In this document: positions 17,100-26,434 of the stretch, piece by piece | Numbering within the stretch: position 1 is the first letter of the stretch | Layout of the letters: each line of letters begins with the position of its first letter | Origin: Mageeibacillus indolicus UPII9-5 | GTDB lineage: Bacteria; Bacillota; Clostridia; Saccharofermentanales; Fastidiosipilaceae | Direction: 5' to 3' | Assembly (NCBI RefSeq): GCF_000025225.2 | Contig: NC_013895.2 | Span: forward strand, 682,001-746,000 | DNA: 64,000 nucleotides | Notes under the pieces: generated by a model | Seen by the model: only the letters and a program-made list of their open reading frames with translations | What the model was told of the DNA's origin: nothing | The model's database searches: none | Made by a program: the position numbers and the translations under genes

Positions 17100-17480
17100 A
17101 TTAACCCTCCTTAAAAATTAATTTAAATATCGATTGCTTGATTAAAAACAATTAGACTATTTTTTCATTTGCTTGCATAATATTACATTTTTATATTTTG
17201 CACAAGTGCATTGGCAAAATATATTTTGTTTTTGTAATTATTTTTGAATTTTCTTTACTCTTCTCAGACTATATGTGCTATTTTGTTTTGATATCTTAAT
17301 AATTTAGTTGCTAATATAATAGATAATGAAGATTCTACAAGAGAAATTAGACTAAGCACTCCGATATGCCGGAGAGCAAGATGCCTAAAAATATCCATTT
17401 CAAGAGTTAGATAGGTCATTAAGAATATTTGTCTAGCAAAATGTAGAATGTTTTGTACAGCTAGGAAAAACTTACAAAAA
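17100..17480. other. A+T-rich intergenic DNA, no gene supported
   Basis: A minus-strand open frame (17264-17551) crosses this region, but it runs through the repeat-B terminator and has no ribosome binding site, so I do not accept it. A small CTCCG...CGGAG hairpin lies near 17359-17374. The region may hold decayed coding DNA. Confidence 0.45.
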
Positions 17481-17538
17481 ACAAGACCGTAGTTAAAAGC
17501 TGCGGTCTTGTTGCAATTAGAATACCTCAGATGATTTA
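17481..17538. repeat. Repeat B, partial copy 3 with bidirectional terminator (right edge of island 2)
   Basis: ACAAGACCGTAG pairs with CTGCGGTCTTGT (17481-17511), followed by GCAATTAGAATACC and AGATGATTTATT, which match 2126-2153. On the minus strand a TTTTTT run follows the hairpin, so it serves as terminator for the gene ending at 17577. The upstream AATAATAGTTCC part is absent here. Confidence 0.75.
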
Positions 17539-17576
17539 TTGTAATAAACATAGAAGAAAACCAAAATTTGTTTTGC

Positions 17577-18653
17577 TTAATATGGCCGGATGGACTTATT
17601 AACGCGCAAGCTTTTGAGTACTGCCATGCAAATAGAGATCAAACTTACTCCCAAAACAAGGTGACCGATACCGGCGAATCCGGCGATGATCGAGTCGGCA
17701 TATACTGTATGTCCATGCGCGGCAACTTGATATATCCCTCTCAAAAGGATCGAGGCGATGAAATAGGCAAGACCTAAAATATAAACAACGTAAGACTTTT
17801 TGATATATTTTACATCTAATTTTTCAATTGTGGCCAAGAGGTAGAGGAGTAAAAAGATCACGAAACCCAAGATCAACATATGAGGATGCCCCAAAACCAA
17901 TTTATTTGTGGATTGATAAGAAAACAGTTTGGTAAATTCACGATAAAAAACCCCCAAAATAAGAGCTAATTCAAGGCAGGTAAGCGAGGCTTTCAAAAAA
18001 CTGTAGCGGCTGAAATTTCCGGTCTCTTCTTTGTACAGCCCGAAAATAAGAAGAATGTAGCAAACGGTTTTCGGCATCATAAAAGCACCAAAAATAGGAA
18101 TAAACGGTACGAATAGAACAACGAGAGCGTAAAACAAGAAACTGCCGCCGATGAAAAGACTGCTTTGACGCAATGTAGGTAAACTTTGTTCTTGTTGCAT
18201 CCAAACGATCAAAGCGATCCCCATGAGCAGAAAAGGTGCATTCCGTAACAGAGCCATGTAATACGGACTTTCGCCGCCCCAGTTATTGTTTGGCAACAAG
18301 ACGAACAATATGCGCAAGGCAAACAGGGCAAAGAATATATAGCGGCGCATCGGGGTAATCTTGCCACCTTTTTCCTGATAATAAAACAAAAACAGTAGGT
18401 AAAATACACTCATTGTTAAGCCGGTAATCATTTGTCCATAAGAAAGGTAATAGGTATAAGCCGCCAAACCGCCCGGTGATAAGTGAGCATACACGCGAGG
18501 TAGAAGATGGCAGGCATCACCTGCTGCTAATAAAATTGCCATTGCGGCCAACAACTTGCGACTTTTACCTTTTTCCAATAGAGTACGCAATCCCATCCCG
18601 AACATTAAGGACAGATAAATTAAATCGAAATAGACCTCAAACAATTTAAACAT
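17577..18653 (-). CDS. Polytopic membrane protein with DUF2871-like C-terminal half
   Basis: A 358-residue membrane protein with about ten hydrophobic spans. The C-terminal third (LVLGHPHMLILGFVIFLLLY, then RGIYQVAAHG and GFAGIGHLVLGVSLISI) resembles DUF2871 proteins, which are short histidine-containing membrane proteins; the ~200 residues before it look like an extra seven-span module. Its ATG overlaps the end of the TetR gene by 8 bp, so both are co-transcribed under the operator at 19247. It is likely the effector controlled by that regulator. Function unknown; transport or haem/redox-related roles are guesses I cannot support. Confidence 0.7.
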   Translation of the reverse strand: MFKLFEVYFDLIYLSLMFGMGLRTLLEKGKSRKLLAAMAILLAAGDACHLLPRVYAHLSPGGLAAYTYYLSYGQMITGLTMSVFYLLFLFYYQEKGGKITPMRRYIFFALFALRILFVLLPNNNWGGESPYYMALLRNAPFLLMGIALIVWMQQEQSLPTLRQSSLFIGGSFLFYALVVLFVPFIPIFGAFMMPKTVCYILLIFGLYKEETGNFSRYSFLKASLTCLELALILGVFYREFTKLFSYQSTNKLVLGHPHMLILGFVIFLLLYLLATIEKLDVKYIKKSYVVYILGLAYFIASILLRGIYQVAAHGHTVYADSIIAGFAGIGHLVLGVSLISICMAVLKSLRVNKSIRPY

Positions 18654-19215
18654 AATTTATTCCTCCCATAATAAAATTAACTAATTCCTCATACTCTTTG
18701 AGAAATGTAGCTTTTCCCCACTCATTGTTGAATAATTTTTGGATTAGGTGATGCACCAAAGCCCCGATGATGCTCAGCTTCTTATCCGACATCAACTTTA
18801 AGTACTCTTCATTGCGGGGGAATTGGGCAAGATAGGCTTGACGGTCGCGCTCCAACCGTGCATTCCAAGTTAGATAGCGGTTGCGAAATAGTTTATAATT
18901 TTCTGGTTTATATATTTCTTTCGCCAAAAATTGCCCGTATTCCAATAGAGCCTGTCTTAAATTATTTGACTTAGCAGTATATATTTTTAAAAATTCCAGG
19001 TGAATAAAATCGAATTTTAAATCTAGAATGTAGAAATAAGCTTCTTCTAGACTGAAAAAATATTGGTAAAAACTTCCACGTGGGATTTCCAAGGCCTCAA
19101 CAATATCTTTTACGGTGGCTTCCGACATTGTTTTAGCTTCAAACTCTTTAATTAAGGATTGGACGATTTGAGCTTTTTTGTCTTCTTTTAGGTTGAAAAA
19201 AGTAGTTTTAGGCAT
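18646..19215 (-). CDS. TetR family transcriptional regulator
   Basis: A 189-residue TetR-type repressor. The helix-turn-helix is at residues ~10-55: IVQSLIKEFEAKTMSEATVK, DIVEALEIPRGSFYQYF, then SLEEAYFYIL. The ligand-binding region follows. ATG at 19215 (MPKTTFF) is chosen because AAGGAG precedes it and because homologues start about here; an in-frame extension to 19338 would read through the operator. A perfect palindrome at 19247-19265 lies about 32 bp upstream of the start, so it is probably autoregulated together with the membrane-protein gene it overlaps. Confidence 0.88.
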   Translation of the reverse strand: MPKTTFFNLKEDKKAQIVQSLIKEFEAKTMSEATVKDIVEALEIPRGSFYQYFFSLEEAYFYILDLKFDFIHLEFLKIYTAKSNNLRQALLEYGQFLAKEIYKPENYKLFRNRYLTWNARLERDRQAYLAQFPRNEEYLKLMSDKKLSIIGALVHHLIQKLFNNEWGKATFLKEYEELVNFIMGGINYV

Positions 19216-19246
19216 CTTCGCGTGAACTCCTTGTTGTGGCATTGTT

Positions 19247-19265
19247 AAATGACACAGTGTCATTT
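19247..19265. promoter_or_regulatory. TetR operator palindrome
   Basis: AAATGACACaGTGTCATTT is a perfect 9+1+9 inverted repeat directly upstream of the TetR gene. TGACACnGTGTCA is a usual form for operators of this kind of TetR regulator. No second copy is seen upstream of the ABC transporter genes that start at 19457. Confidence 0.75.
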
Positions 19266-19456
19266 CCGGCTTAATATACCTCGATCGGTCGTATTTGTCA
19301 AACCACCTTAGTTGGACGACATTTTTACATGCCGCCAACCTGAATATATATTTTGCCGATAAAAGTTATTCCACGCTTATTTACTTATAATTTATCATGT
19401 TAATTAAGCCGGAAATTTGTTAAGCTGTTAGAAATTACAAGGAGTAGGGAAGACTT

Positions 19457-21196
19457 ATGCTTGACCGAAGACTGTTGCAAATTTGTCCGGAGAGTAAACG
19501 TTTTATTGCCGGTAATATCTTTTTTCAGTGGCTGGAACTTATTTTGAGCGCTGGACTTTATTGGCTGATTGCCTCGACGATTCAATATTTTTACCTTAAA
19601 TCGTCATCTGTTTTCGCTGTGGAGACGGCAGTCGGTGCGATGCTTTTTTTAATTTTTCTTCGGGTTGTAATGCGAAAAGCCGCGGCGAAGATGAGTTATC
19701 TGGCTTCGCGTAATATCAAAAAAGTTTTGCGATGCAAAATTTACGCAAAATTATTGCAACTGGGCTCAACTTGGCGCGAAACTACAAGTGCTGCTGAGTT
19801 GGTTCAGGCCGGGGTGGAGGGCGTTGAACAGCTGGAAAGCTATTTCGGTCTCTATGTGCCGCAATTATTTTATGCTTTTGTTGCTCCGCTGACTATGGCA
19901 GCCTTTTTTGCCGGTTGCGGCGGCCTAAAAATCGGGGCTGTTTTGCTTGCATGCGTGCCCTTAATACCGGTTGCAATCATTGCAGTTCAGAAATTTGCCA
20001 AACGACTTTTGCGCAAATACTGGGGACAATATACGCAACTTGGCAGTTCTTTTCTGGAAAATTTACAAGGCCTGACTACTCTGAAGACATATATGGCTGA
20101 TGCCAAAAAAAATGAAGAGATGAATATTGAAGCGGAGCGGTTCCGCAAAGTTACAATGGCGGTGCTTTCGATGCAGCTGAATTCTTTAGTAATTATGGAT
20201 TTGGTGTCCTACGGCGGGGCGGTTCTAGGTATTATCCTAACCGTTCAAGCATTTCGAAGTAACACAATTTCTCTTGCCGCTTGCATTTTCATGCTTTTGC
20301 TCAGTGCGGAATTTTTCTTGCCAATGCGTAGTCTAGGCAGTTTTTTCCATGTTGCCATGAACGGAATGGCGGCTGGTGAGAAAATTTTAAAGTTTTTGGA
20401 TACACCGAATCCGCCTCCCAAGCAACTTTCATTGGTCGGTGGTAAGATCGTTTTGCATAACGTATCATTTTCGTATGTTGAAGGCAGAGAAGCCTTGAAG
20501 AAGGTTAATATCACAATCCCTTCGCCGTCGTTTATCGGTATTGTAGGTAAATCTGGCAGTGGCAAATCAACCTTGGCATATTTACTTAACGGCCGAAATT
20601 GCCCTGATAGCGGGGAAATAACCATAGGCGGACGGTCGATAACAGAAATATCGGTTGCTGCCTTGAAGCAAGTTGTGACTTACCTCGGAGCAGCGTCGGT
20701 GCTTTTTAAAGGAACAGTGCGGGAAAATCTTGCTTTAGCCATGACTGAGCCTGATGAACAACGCATGTGGGAGGTGCTAGAAGACTGTAGGCTGGCCGGA
20801 TTCCTCAAAAATGAAGAGGGTTTGGAAACTAAGTTGACGGAGAATGCTGGTAATTTGTCCGGCGGTCAGCGACAGAGGTTGGCACTTGCCCGCGCTATTT
20901 TACATGATTCCTCAATATATTTATTCGATGAGGCTACCGGCAATATCGACAGTGAAAGTGAAAATGCGATTTTAGCTGAGATCAGGCGGCTGTCCAAGTC
21001 TAAAACCGTTATTATGATTACGCATCGTTTGGCCAATGTAGCTGAAGCTGACTGTATTTATTGCCTGGAAAATGGGAAAGTAAAGGAACAGGGCAAGCAT
21101 GATGAGCTTATACGTCTTAACGGCTGTTATGCTGCTCTTTGGAAAACTCAGGTTGAACTGGAAAACTATGCACGGAGGTCGGATAATGAAAAATAA
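19457..21196 (+). CDS. ABC exporter half-transporter, CydD-like
   Basis: A 579-residue fusion of a six-span membrane domain (~1-310) and an ATPase domain (~335-570): Walker A GKSGSGKST, signature LSGGQRQRLALARA, Walker B IYLFDEATGNID, H-loop ITHRL. Layout and partner resemble the heterodimeric CydDC exporter, which moves thiols needed for cytochrome assembly, but many other exporters have this shape. ATG at 19457 follows AAGGAGTAGGG. The next gene overlaps by 11 bp and encodes the second half. The substrate is unknown; the divergent TetR gene 240 bp away may or may not control it. Confidence 0.85.
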   Translation: MLDRRLLQICPESKRFIAGNIFFQWLELILSAGLYWLIASTIQYFYLKSSSVFAVETAVGAMLFLIFLRVVMRKAAAKMSYLASRNIKKVLRCKIYAKLLQLGSTWRETTSAAELVQAGVEGVEQLESYFGLYVPQLFYAFVAPLTMAAFFAGCGGLKIGAVLLACVPLIPVAIIAVQKFAKRLLRKYWGQYTQLGSSFLENLQGLTTLKTYMADAKKNEEMNIEAERFRKVTMAVLSMQLNSLVIMDLVSYGGAVLGIILTVQAFRSNTISLAACIFMLLLSAEFFLPMRSLGSFFHVAMNGMAAGEKILKFLDTPNPPPKQLSLVGGKIVLHNVSFSYVEGREALKKVNITIPSPSFIGIVGKSGSGKSTLAYLLNGRNCPDSGEITIGGRSITEISVAALKQVVTYLGAASVLFKGTVRENLALAMTEPDEQRMWEVLEDCRLAGFLKNEEGLETKLTENAGNLSGGQRQRLALARAILHDSSIYLFDEATGNIDSESENAILAEIRRLSKSKTVIMITHRLANVAEADCIYCLENGKVKEQGKHDELIRLNGCYAALWKTQVELENYARRSDNEK

Positions 21197-22841
21197 TTCG
21201 AAAATAAAAACTATTTTTCGCTTGCTTAGTTTGGTAGGCCCTTTGGTTCGACGCATGGTTTTCGCGGTCGTTATGGGCACATTAGGCTTTTTAGCGGCGC
21301 AATTCATTCCCATTGTCGGAGCTTTGGCAATTTTTAGTATAGCAACCGATTCATCACGCAGCTTGGCTACACTATGGATTATTTTACCTTGCCTTGCTGT
21401 ATTGCGGGCCGTTTTTCGTCTGGGTGAGCAGTGGACGAATCACTATATCGCATTTACTTTACTTGCTGTTATTAGAGACAAATTGTTTCGTGCGCTGAGA
21501 AAACTTTGTCCAGCCAAGCTTGATGTACGGGACAAAGGCGATTTAATCAGTGTTATAACCTCAGATGTTGAACTTTTGGAAGTGTTCTTTGCCCATACAA
21601 TTTCCCCTGTATGCATTGCCGTACTAAGTTCTACGGTTATGTGCATATTCATAGGCAGCTTTGATCTGCGTCTTGGCCTATTGGCCTTACTTGCTTTCCT
21701 GACAGTCGGACTTATTTTGCCGGTTTTAATCGCTAAGCGCAATGGTACGACAGGGACTGAATTGCGGGCGCAGGCCGGTGACCTCTCCGCCTACATGTTG
21801 GAAAATATTCGTGGTTTAGATGAAACAATTCAATATAATTGCGGGGCACAAAGGCTGGCCGAAATGACCGCCAAAACTGAGGATTTCAGTAAAAAGCGTG
21901 GACGCCTGAGCAGCCTTGCTTCCACTAATTCGGCCTTGAGCAATTCTGTAATCTTGTTATTTGATATTGGGATGCTTATTATGTCCGGCCATCTGTATAT
22001 GAACGGACAGGTTGACTTGGCCGGGTTTATCATTCCACTTGTAGCTTTAATGTCTTCATTTGGCCCTGTATCGGCCTTGGCGAATCTCGGGACAACCCTA
22101 GCTCCTACGCTCGCCGCCGCAGCCCGTGTTCTGGCTATTCAAGATGAAATTCCCGCAACGGAGGAAATTACTGGACAGCCCAAAGTCGACTTTGATGGTG
22201 CTGCGGTTAAAAGCGTGACATTTGGCTACGAAACTGAAGATATTTTAAAGGATTGTAGCCTCACTTTCCGTCCAAACAGAATAATCGGCATTGTTGGGAA
22301 GTCGGGCAGCGGTAAATCAACATTGTTGAAACTTTTAATGCGTTTCCATCAGGTCGAAAAAGGTGAAATCTTGATTTCCAATCGCAACATAAACCGAATT
22401 AATACTTCCAATCTGCGCGAAATTGAAAGCTATATGACACAGGAAACTCAGCTGTTTAAGGACACTGTCGCCAACAACATTCGCATAGGTGACTTGACAG
22501 CTACAGATGAGGAGGTCATAGCAGCGGCCAGGCAAGCAGCTTTGCATGATTTCGTCATGTCGCTTCCGCAAGGCTATGAAACTCAGGTCGGCGAGGCTGG
22601 ATCAAACTTGTCCAGTGGAGAGAGACAACGTATTGGTTTGGCACGGGCATTCCTACATAAGGCCCCGTTCATGTTGCTGGATGAGCCAACGAGCAATTTG
22701 GATAGTTTAAATGAAGCTATTATCTTACGGTCTATTCAAAATGAAACCGTCGGACGAACGGTTTTGCTGGTTTCACATCGCCAATCTACAGTGAACATAG
22801 CTACGGAAGTATTTTGTATGGATAACGGGCGTATTTCTTAA
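21186..22841 (+). CDS. ABC exporter half-transporter, CydC-like
   Basis: A 551-residue partner of the preceding protein: membrane domain (~1-310) and ATPase domain with Walker A GKSGSGKST, signature LSSGERQRIGLARA, Walker B MLLDEPTSNLD and H-loop VSHRQ. ATG at 21186 (MKNNSKIK) is chosen because GGAGG lies ~8 bp upstream and it overlaps the previous stop by 11 bp, typical of translational coupling; the frame extends further up to 21099 but that part is shadow of the first gene. Both ATP sites look intact by their motifs. The two proteins should form one heterodimer in the membrane. Confidence 0.85.
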   Translation: MKNNSKIKTIFRLLSLVGPLVRRMVFAVVMGTLGFLAAQFIPIVGALAIFSIATDSSRSLATLWIILPCLAVLRAVFRLGEQWTNHYIAFTLLAVIRDKLFRALRKLCPAKLDVRDKGDLISVITSDVELLEVFFAHTISPVCIAVLSSTVMCIFIGSFDLRLGLLALLAFLTVGLILPVLIAKRNGTTGTELRAQAGDLSAYMLENIRGLDETIQYNCGAQRLAEMTAKTEDFSKKRGRLSSLASTNSALSNSVILLFDIGMLIMSGHLYMNGQVDLAGFIIPLVALMSSFGPVSALANLGTTLAPTLAAAARVLAIQDEIPATEEITGQPKVDFDGAAVKSVTFGYETEDILKDCSLTFRPNRIIGIVGKSGSGKSTLLKLLMRFHQVEKGEILISNRNINRINTSNLREIESYMTQETQLFKDTVANNIRIGDLTATDEEVIAAARQAALHDFVMSLPQGYETQVGEAGSNLSSGERQRIGLARAFLHKAPFMLLDEPTSNLDSLNEAIILRSIQNETVGRTVLLVSHRQSTVNIATEVFCMDNGRIS

Positions 22842-22972
22842 AACGGGATGAAATAGAGCTAAAAATTCGGGGTTACGACCAGAAATAACATGTCAAAACT
22901 AAAAACGTTATTATATCCCTCCAATATAAAAAATGAATGGATAAGCGAACGCAATGTATAAAATTATCAACT

Positions 22973-23001
22973 AAAAAAGGCAACTCACAGTTGCCTTTTT
23001 T
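22973..23001. terminator. Bidirectional terminator between the ABC genes and tRNA-Leu
   Basis: AAAAAAGGCAACT pairs with AGTTGCCTTTTTT around CAC. With T-runs on both strands it can end the ABC operon and the minus-strand tRNA. Confidence 0.85.
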
Positions 23002-23004
23002 ATC

Positions 23005-23090
23005 TGGTGCGGGAAACAGGACTTGAACCTGCACGATCTTGCGATCACTAGCACCTGAAGCTAGCGCGTCTGCCATTCCACCATTCCCGC
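23005..23090 (-). tRNA. tRNA-Leu (anticodon CAG)
   Basis: On the minus strand GCGGGAA...TTCCCGC forms the acceptor stem, with CCA encoded. The anticodon arm CTAGC-TTCAGGT-GCTAG gives CAG. The long variable arm (GATCGCAAGATC) and GGTTCAAGTCC T-arm are typical of tRNA-Leu. Length with CCA is 86 nt. Confidence 0.95.
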
Positions 23091-23140
23091 AGCGCCCTAT
23101 AATGATAACGCATTAAGCTGTTTAATGCAAGAGGTAGGCG

Positions 23141-23180
23141 AAAAAAGTCCGAGCAGACAGATGACAGCTGCTCGGACTTT
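23141..23180 (-). terminator. Terminator of the split-barrel protein gene
   Basis: AAAGTCCGAGCAG and CTGCTCGGACTTT form a 13-bp perfect stem; on the minus strand six T follow. It is downstream of the gene ending at 23229. Confidence 0.9.
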
Positions 23181-23228
23181 CAGACGATAATCAGTTTCCT
23201 TTACGGAATGAGAGTACCGTCAGGTAAA

Positions 23229-23633
23229 TTACTCTGCCAATAATTCACCGGCATTTGCTCCGGAATCAAGTGAGTAGATTTTTTCGCAGGTGAAGACAAC
23301 CGCCAGCTTAGGTTTTCCCATGCGCAGTGACGGTGCTTTTTCTTCACAATCTTTGTATGGTTCTGAGCCTTCTTCAAAAATTTCAGCTGTTCCAACAAAT
23401 CTGAAACCCTTCAGCTTCGGCCAATCAACCACGGCAATAGCAACCTTGGAACCGTTACGAATATCTTTGATAATTTGCTTATTGGTGTTTTCATTCCAAA
23501 TAATTTGGTGATCATTGTAAACGCGGCCGGAACGTTTGGGCCCGATGTTCGGTAGATTATCTCCCGAGCAGGTGGCGATCATGCAAAGTTGTTCACCGAT
23601 CATTTTCTTCATATCTTCTGTAAAAGAAACCAT
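23229..23633 (-). CDS. Pyridoxamine 5'-phosphate oxidase family (FMN-binding split barrel) protein
   Basis: A 134-residue protein with the split-barrel pattern: MIGEQLCMIATCSGDNLPNIGP at the first strands, then SGRVYNDHQIIWNENTNKQI and SKVAIAVVDWPKLKGFRFVG. Proteins of this type bind FMN and act as small oxidoreductases; the substrate is unknown. The start at 23633 (MVSFTEDM) is chosen because GAGG lies upstream; a frame extension to 23738 has no such site. Monocistronic, with a terminator after it. Confidence 0.8.
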   Translation of the reverse strand: MVSFTEDMKKMIGEQLCMIATCSGDNLPNIGPKRSGRVYNDHQIIWNENTNKQIIKDIRNGSKVAIAVVDWPKLKGFRFVGTAEIFEEGSEPYKDCEEKAPSLRMGKPKLAVVFTCEKIYSLDSGANAGELLAE

Positions 23634-23854
23634 TTCAATACCTCGTTTTTTAATAGTAGTAGTGATTTTTGACCCTCTCCAAGGTCTTATCATTATTATA
23701 CCGTATAGTGGCACCTGTTTTTGTACCATCCAATACATTTACGGAAAATTATTAAATAGCCGGACTTTTAATTAGGCTCTGATATAATCAGACTTAACGC
23801 GAATCGACTTGGTGCATAAACTGTGCGAACCGTACGAACTGTGCCTAATCAAAG

Positions 23855-24709
23855 TCAGTTCTCATTGTAGTATTTAAATAGGGCTTGTGTCCCTAAATCT
23901 CCGTAGCCGCGTGCTGCCAAAAACTCAAACTCTTGTAATACTTGCTGTAAAACCGGTAACAAAAGTCCTTCCCGCATGGCTTCAGCTTGCGCAATGCGCA
24001 TATCCTTAATAAAGTGCTTGATAAAAAAGCCAGGGGCATAGTCGCCGGCCGTAATTTTCCGTGAGCCATAATCGAGTTGGAAAGAGGCTGCGGATCCTTT
24101 GGAAATAGCCCTTAAAACAGCATCTAAATCGAGACAATTGCGTATGGCATAGGTCAACGCTTCCATTGTACCGGCAATGTTTCCTGCAATCGCAATCTGG
24201 TTTGCCATTTTACAATGCTGACCGCTGCCGGCGCCTCCGATATAATTTATTGTTTTCCCCATGGCAGAAAAAAGCGGCAGAGCCTTTTCATAAGTTGCTT
24301 TATCGCCTCCGACCATGATGGTCAGTGTCCCTTCTTTGGCCCCTATGTCACCCCCAGAAACCGGAGCGTCCAAAGCCTCCAGTCCGGCTGCAGCTGCTCT
24401 TTCGGCAATTGTCTTGGCTAGCGAAGGTGAAGAGGTGGTCATATCAATGAGAATCGCCCCTTTTTTTGCCTTAGGTATAATTGCGTTATAACATTCCTCC
24501 ACATCCTTGGGGTACCCGACGATAGTTATTATCGCATCGGCTTCCGCTATGGCGTTATCAATACTTTCTACAGCTTTAGCCCCAAATTTCTCCAAAGTTT
24601 TTGCTTTGGCCGGACTCCGATTGTACACGGTTACTGCATGGCCTGCTTTTAAAAGATTTTTGATCATAGGAGCACCCATGACACCTGTTCCAATGAAAGC
24701 TGTTCTCAT
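23855..24709 (-). CDS. Beta-hydroxyacid dehydrogenase (3-hydroxyisobutyrate / tartronate semialdehyde reductase family)
   Basis: A 284-residue NAD(P)-dependent dehydrogenase. The Rossmann motif GTGVMGAPM is at residues 7-15, the substrate-binding DAPVSGG near 118-124, and the catalytic Lys lies in KMANQ (~171). YNRSPAKA after strand 2 suggests NADP preference (Arg/Ser after the strand). The family includes 3-hydroxyisobutyrate dehydrogenase, GarR and succinic semialdehyde reductases; context does not decide. ATG at 24709 follows GGAAGTGGGG. It stands alone, divergent from the NSS symporter gene. Confidence 0.88.
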   Translation of the reverse strand: MRTAFIGTGVMGAPMIKNLLKAGHAVTVYNRSPAKAKTLEKFGAKAVESIDNAIAEADAIITIVGYPKDVEECYNAIIPKAKKGAILIDMTTSSPSLAKTIAERAAAAGLEALDAPVSGGDIGAKEGTLTIMVGGDKATYEKALPLFSAMGKTINYIGGAGSGQHCKMANQIAIAGNIAGTMEALTYAIRNCLDLDAVLRAISKGSAASFQLDYGSRKITAGDYAPGFFIKHFIKDMRIAQAEAMREGLLLPVLQQVLQEFEFLAARGYGDLGTQALFKYYNEN

Positions 24710-24801
24710 AAATATTCCCCACTTCCTTTTTTTTATATTATATACTTTCGGCGTTGGTTGGATACAAATTTAAACTAAGTGTTACAAAAATTAAAATTAA
24801 C

Positions 24802-24831
24802 TTGAAGTTAGACACCATTATTTGCTAAAAT
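24802..24831 (+). promoter_or_regulatory. Promoter of the NSS symporter gene
   Basis: TTGAAG (24802-24807) and TAAAAT (24826-24831) are 18 bp apart, 45 bp before the ATG at 24877. Confidence 0.45.
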
Positions 24832-24876
24832 ATAAAATTATATTTAATTTTAGTTCAACTTTGACGGGGGATTACG

Positions 24877-26331
24877 ATGACAAAAATAAATTTTTCACAA
24901 AATCAAGAGGCAGGCCGGATCCCTGAACTAAGCGAAATAACTGAAAAACGCAGCGGACACGGCCTTCATTTCCAATCGCGTTTAGGTTTCATTTTGTTGG
25001 CAGCCGGTTGTGCTATAGGACTCGGTAACGTTTGGCGATTTCCATATATGGTTTATAAAAACGGCGGAGCTATATTTGTCTTAGTATACTTGCTTTGCCT
25101 GCTTATAATAGGCTTGCCAGTAATGCTTTGTGAATTTGCAGTCGGCCGCATGAGCCGAAGCACCGCGATAAAGTCGTTTTCTGTCCTGCAGCCAAAAAAG
25201 ACATATAAATGGCCTTGGGTTGGGTATTTAGCCCTGATCGGCTGCCTGATATTACTTAGCTATTACGCCATGATAGCGGGCTGGATGGTTGACTATGTAG
25301 TTGGTTTTGTTCATGGCCGATTTGCTGACGTGGGCAGCTGGAATACATTTGACCCGGCAAAATATTTTACTTATTTACTCTCCGATCCGGGGCGTATGAT
25401 TGTGTTCACTGCCATTGTAATCCTTATTTGCTTACTCATTTGCAGCCTCGGATTTAATCGCGGCGTCGAAAAACTTAACAAAGGCATGATGAGTTTGCTT
25501 TTCATCATCCTAATCGTTTTAGCCGTGGTAAGTATGCAGCTTAAAGAAGCCCCGGCAGCGATGAAATTTTATCTGTTGCCGAACCTTAAACATGTTCAAT
25601 CGATAGGATGGACAAAAGTTATATTTGACGCCCTAAATCAGGCTTTCTTTACCTTGAGCCTTGGTGTTTCGGCGATGGCAATTTTCGCCAGCCGCATCGG
25701 TCGTGAAAGGACACTTTTGAATGAGGCAGTTCAGATCGGTGTTCTAGACACCCTGGTGGCAGTCTTATCCGGTTTCATTATATTTCCGGCGGCGTTTACG
25801 TTTAATATCCCGGCCGACGAGGGACCTAATCTTATTTTTGTGACCTTGCCGCGTATTTTCCAAGCTATGAGCTATGGCCGGTATTTTGCGGTTGCGTTCT
25901 TTGTTTTCATGACTTTTGCGGCACTGTCTACTTTGCTTGCCGTACTGGAAAATATTGTTTCTTGTTTAGTAGAATTGACCGGCAGATCTCGAAAACTCTG
26001 CATACTGTTAACCGGAGTCATTGTTTTTTGCTTAAATATACCGAATATTTTAGGATTCAACATTTGGTCTACCTTTAAACCGTTCGGATTTTTTGACAAT
26101 ATAATGGATCTTTCGGACTTTATCGTCAGTGCTAATATTTTGCCCCTCGGTTCGCTATTCTATCTGTTCTTTTGTGTGACCCGTTATGGAATCGGTTTCG
26201 ATGCCTTTCTAAATGAAGTTAATATGGGGCGTGGCCTTAAACTACCAAAAACGAGCAGATTATATTTTAAATATGTTTTGCCGATAATTATAATTTTGAT
26301 TTATGTTATGGCGGTTAGCCGGCTGTTCTGA
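24877..26331 (+). CDS. Sodium-dependent transporter, NSS (neurotransmitter:sodium symporter) family
   Basis: A 484-residue membrane protein with 12 hydrophobic spans. The first span has the NSS signature LGFILLAAGCAIGLGNVWRF followed by PYMVYKNGGAIF, which forms the sodium and substrate sites; ALNQAFFTLSLG in span 6 is also typical. Bacterial members import amino acids (tryptophan, leucine, tyrosine and others) with Na+. ATG at 24877 follows GACGGGGG. It converges with the K+/H+ antiporter gene 100 bp downstream. The substrate is not predictable from sequence here. Confidence 0.92.
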   Translation: MTKINFSQNQEAGRIPELSEITEKRSGHGLHFQSRLGFILLAAGCAIGLGNVWRFPYMVYKNGGAIFVLVYLLCLLIIGLPVMLCEFAVGRMSRSTAIKSFSVLQPKKTYKWPWVGYLALIGCLILLSYYAMIAGWMVDYVVGFVHGRFADVGSWNTFDPAKYFTYLLSDPGRMIVFTAIVILICLLICSLGFNRGVEKLNKGMMSLLFIILIVLAVVSMQLKEAPAAMKFYLLPNLKHVQSIGWTKVIFDALNQAFFTLSLGVSAMAIFASRIGRERTLLNEAVQIGVLDTLVAVLSGFIIFPAAFTFNIPADEGPNLIFVTLPRIFQAMSYGRYFAVAFFVFMTFAALSTLLAVLENIVSCLVELTGRSRKLCILLTGVIVFCLNIPNILGFNIWSTFKPFGFFDNIMDLSDFIVSANILPLGSLFYLFFCVTRYGIGFDAFLNEVNMGRGLKLPKTSRLYFKYVLPIIIILIYVMAVSRLF

Positions 26332-26434
26332 AATATTCGTCGCCAGCCACTTAAAAATACGCGAGGTTGAATTCGACTTAATTTTTCGGTTGGGAAGTAA
26401 GCACATCTTCACGTTGCAAGCGAATGGGCGGGAC

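Noticed and set aside
17264-17551. Minus-strand 95-codon frame
   Set aside because: It runs through the repeat-B terminator, has no ribosome binding site and no recognisable domain.
23005-23090. tRNA-Leu as attachment site for an integrated element
   Set aside because: No integrase, no direct repeat of the tRNA 3' end and no change of composition next to it.
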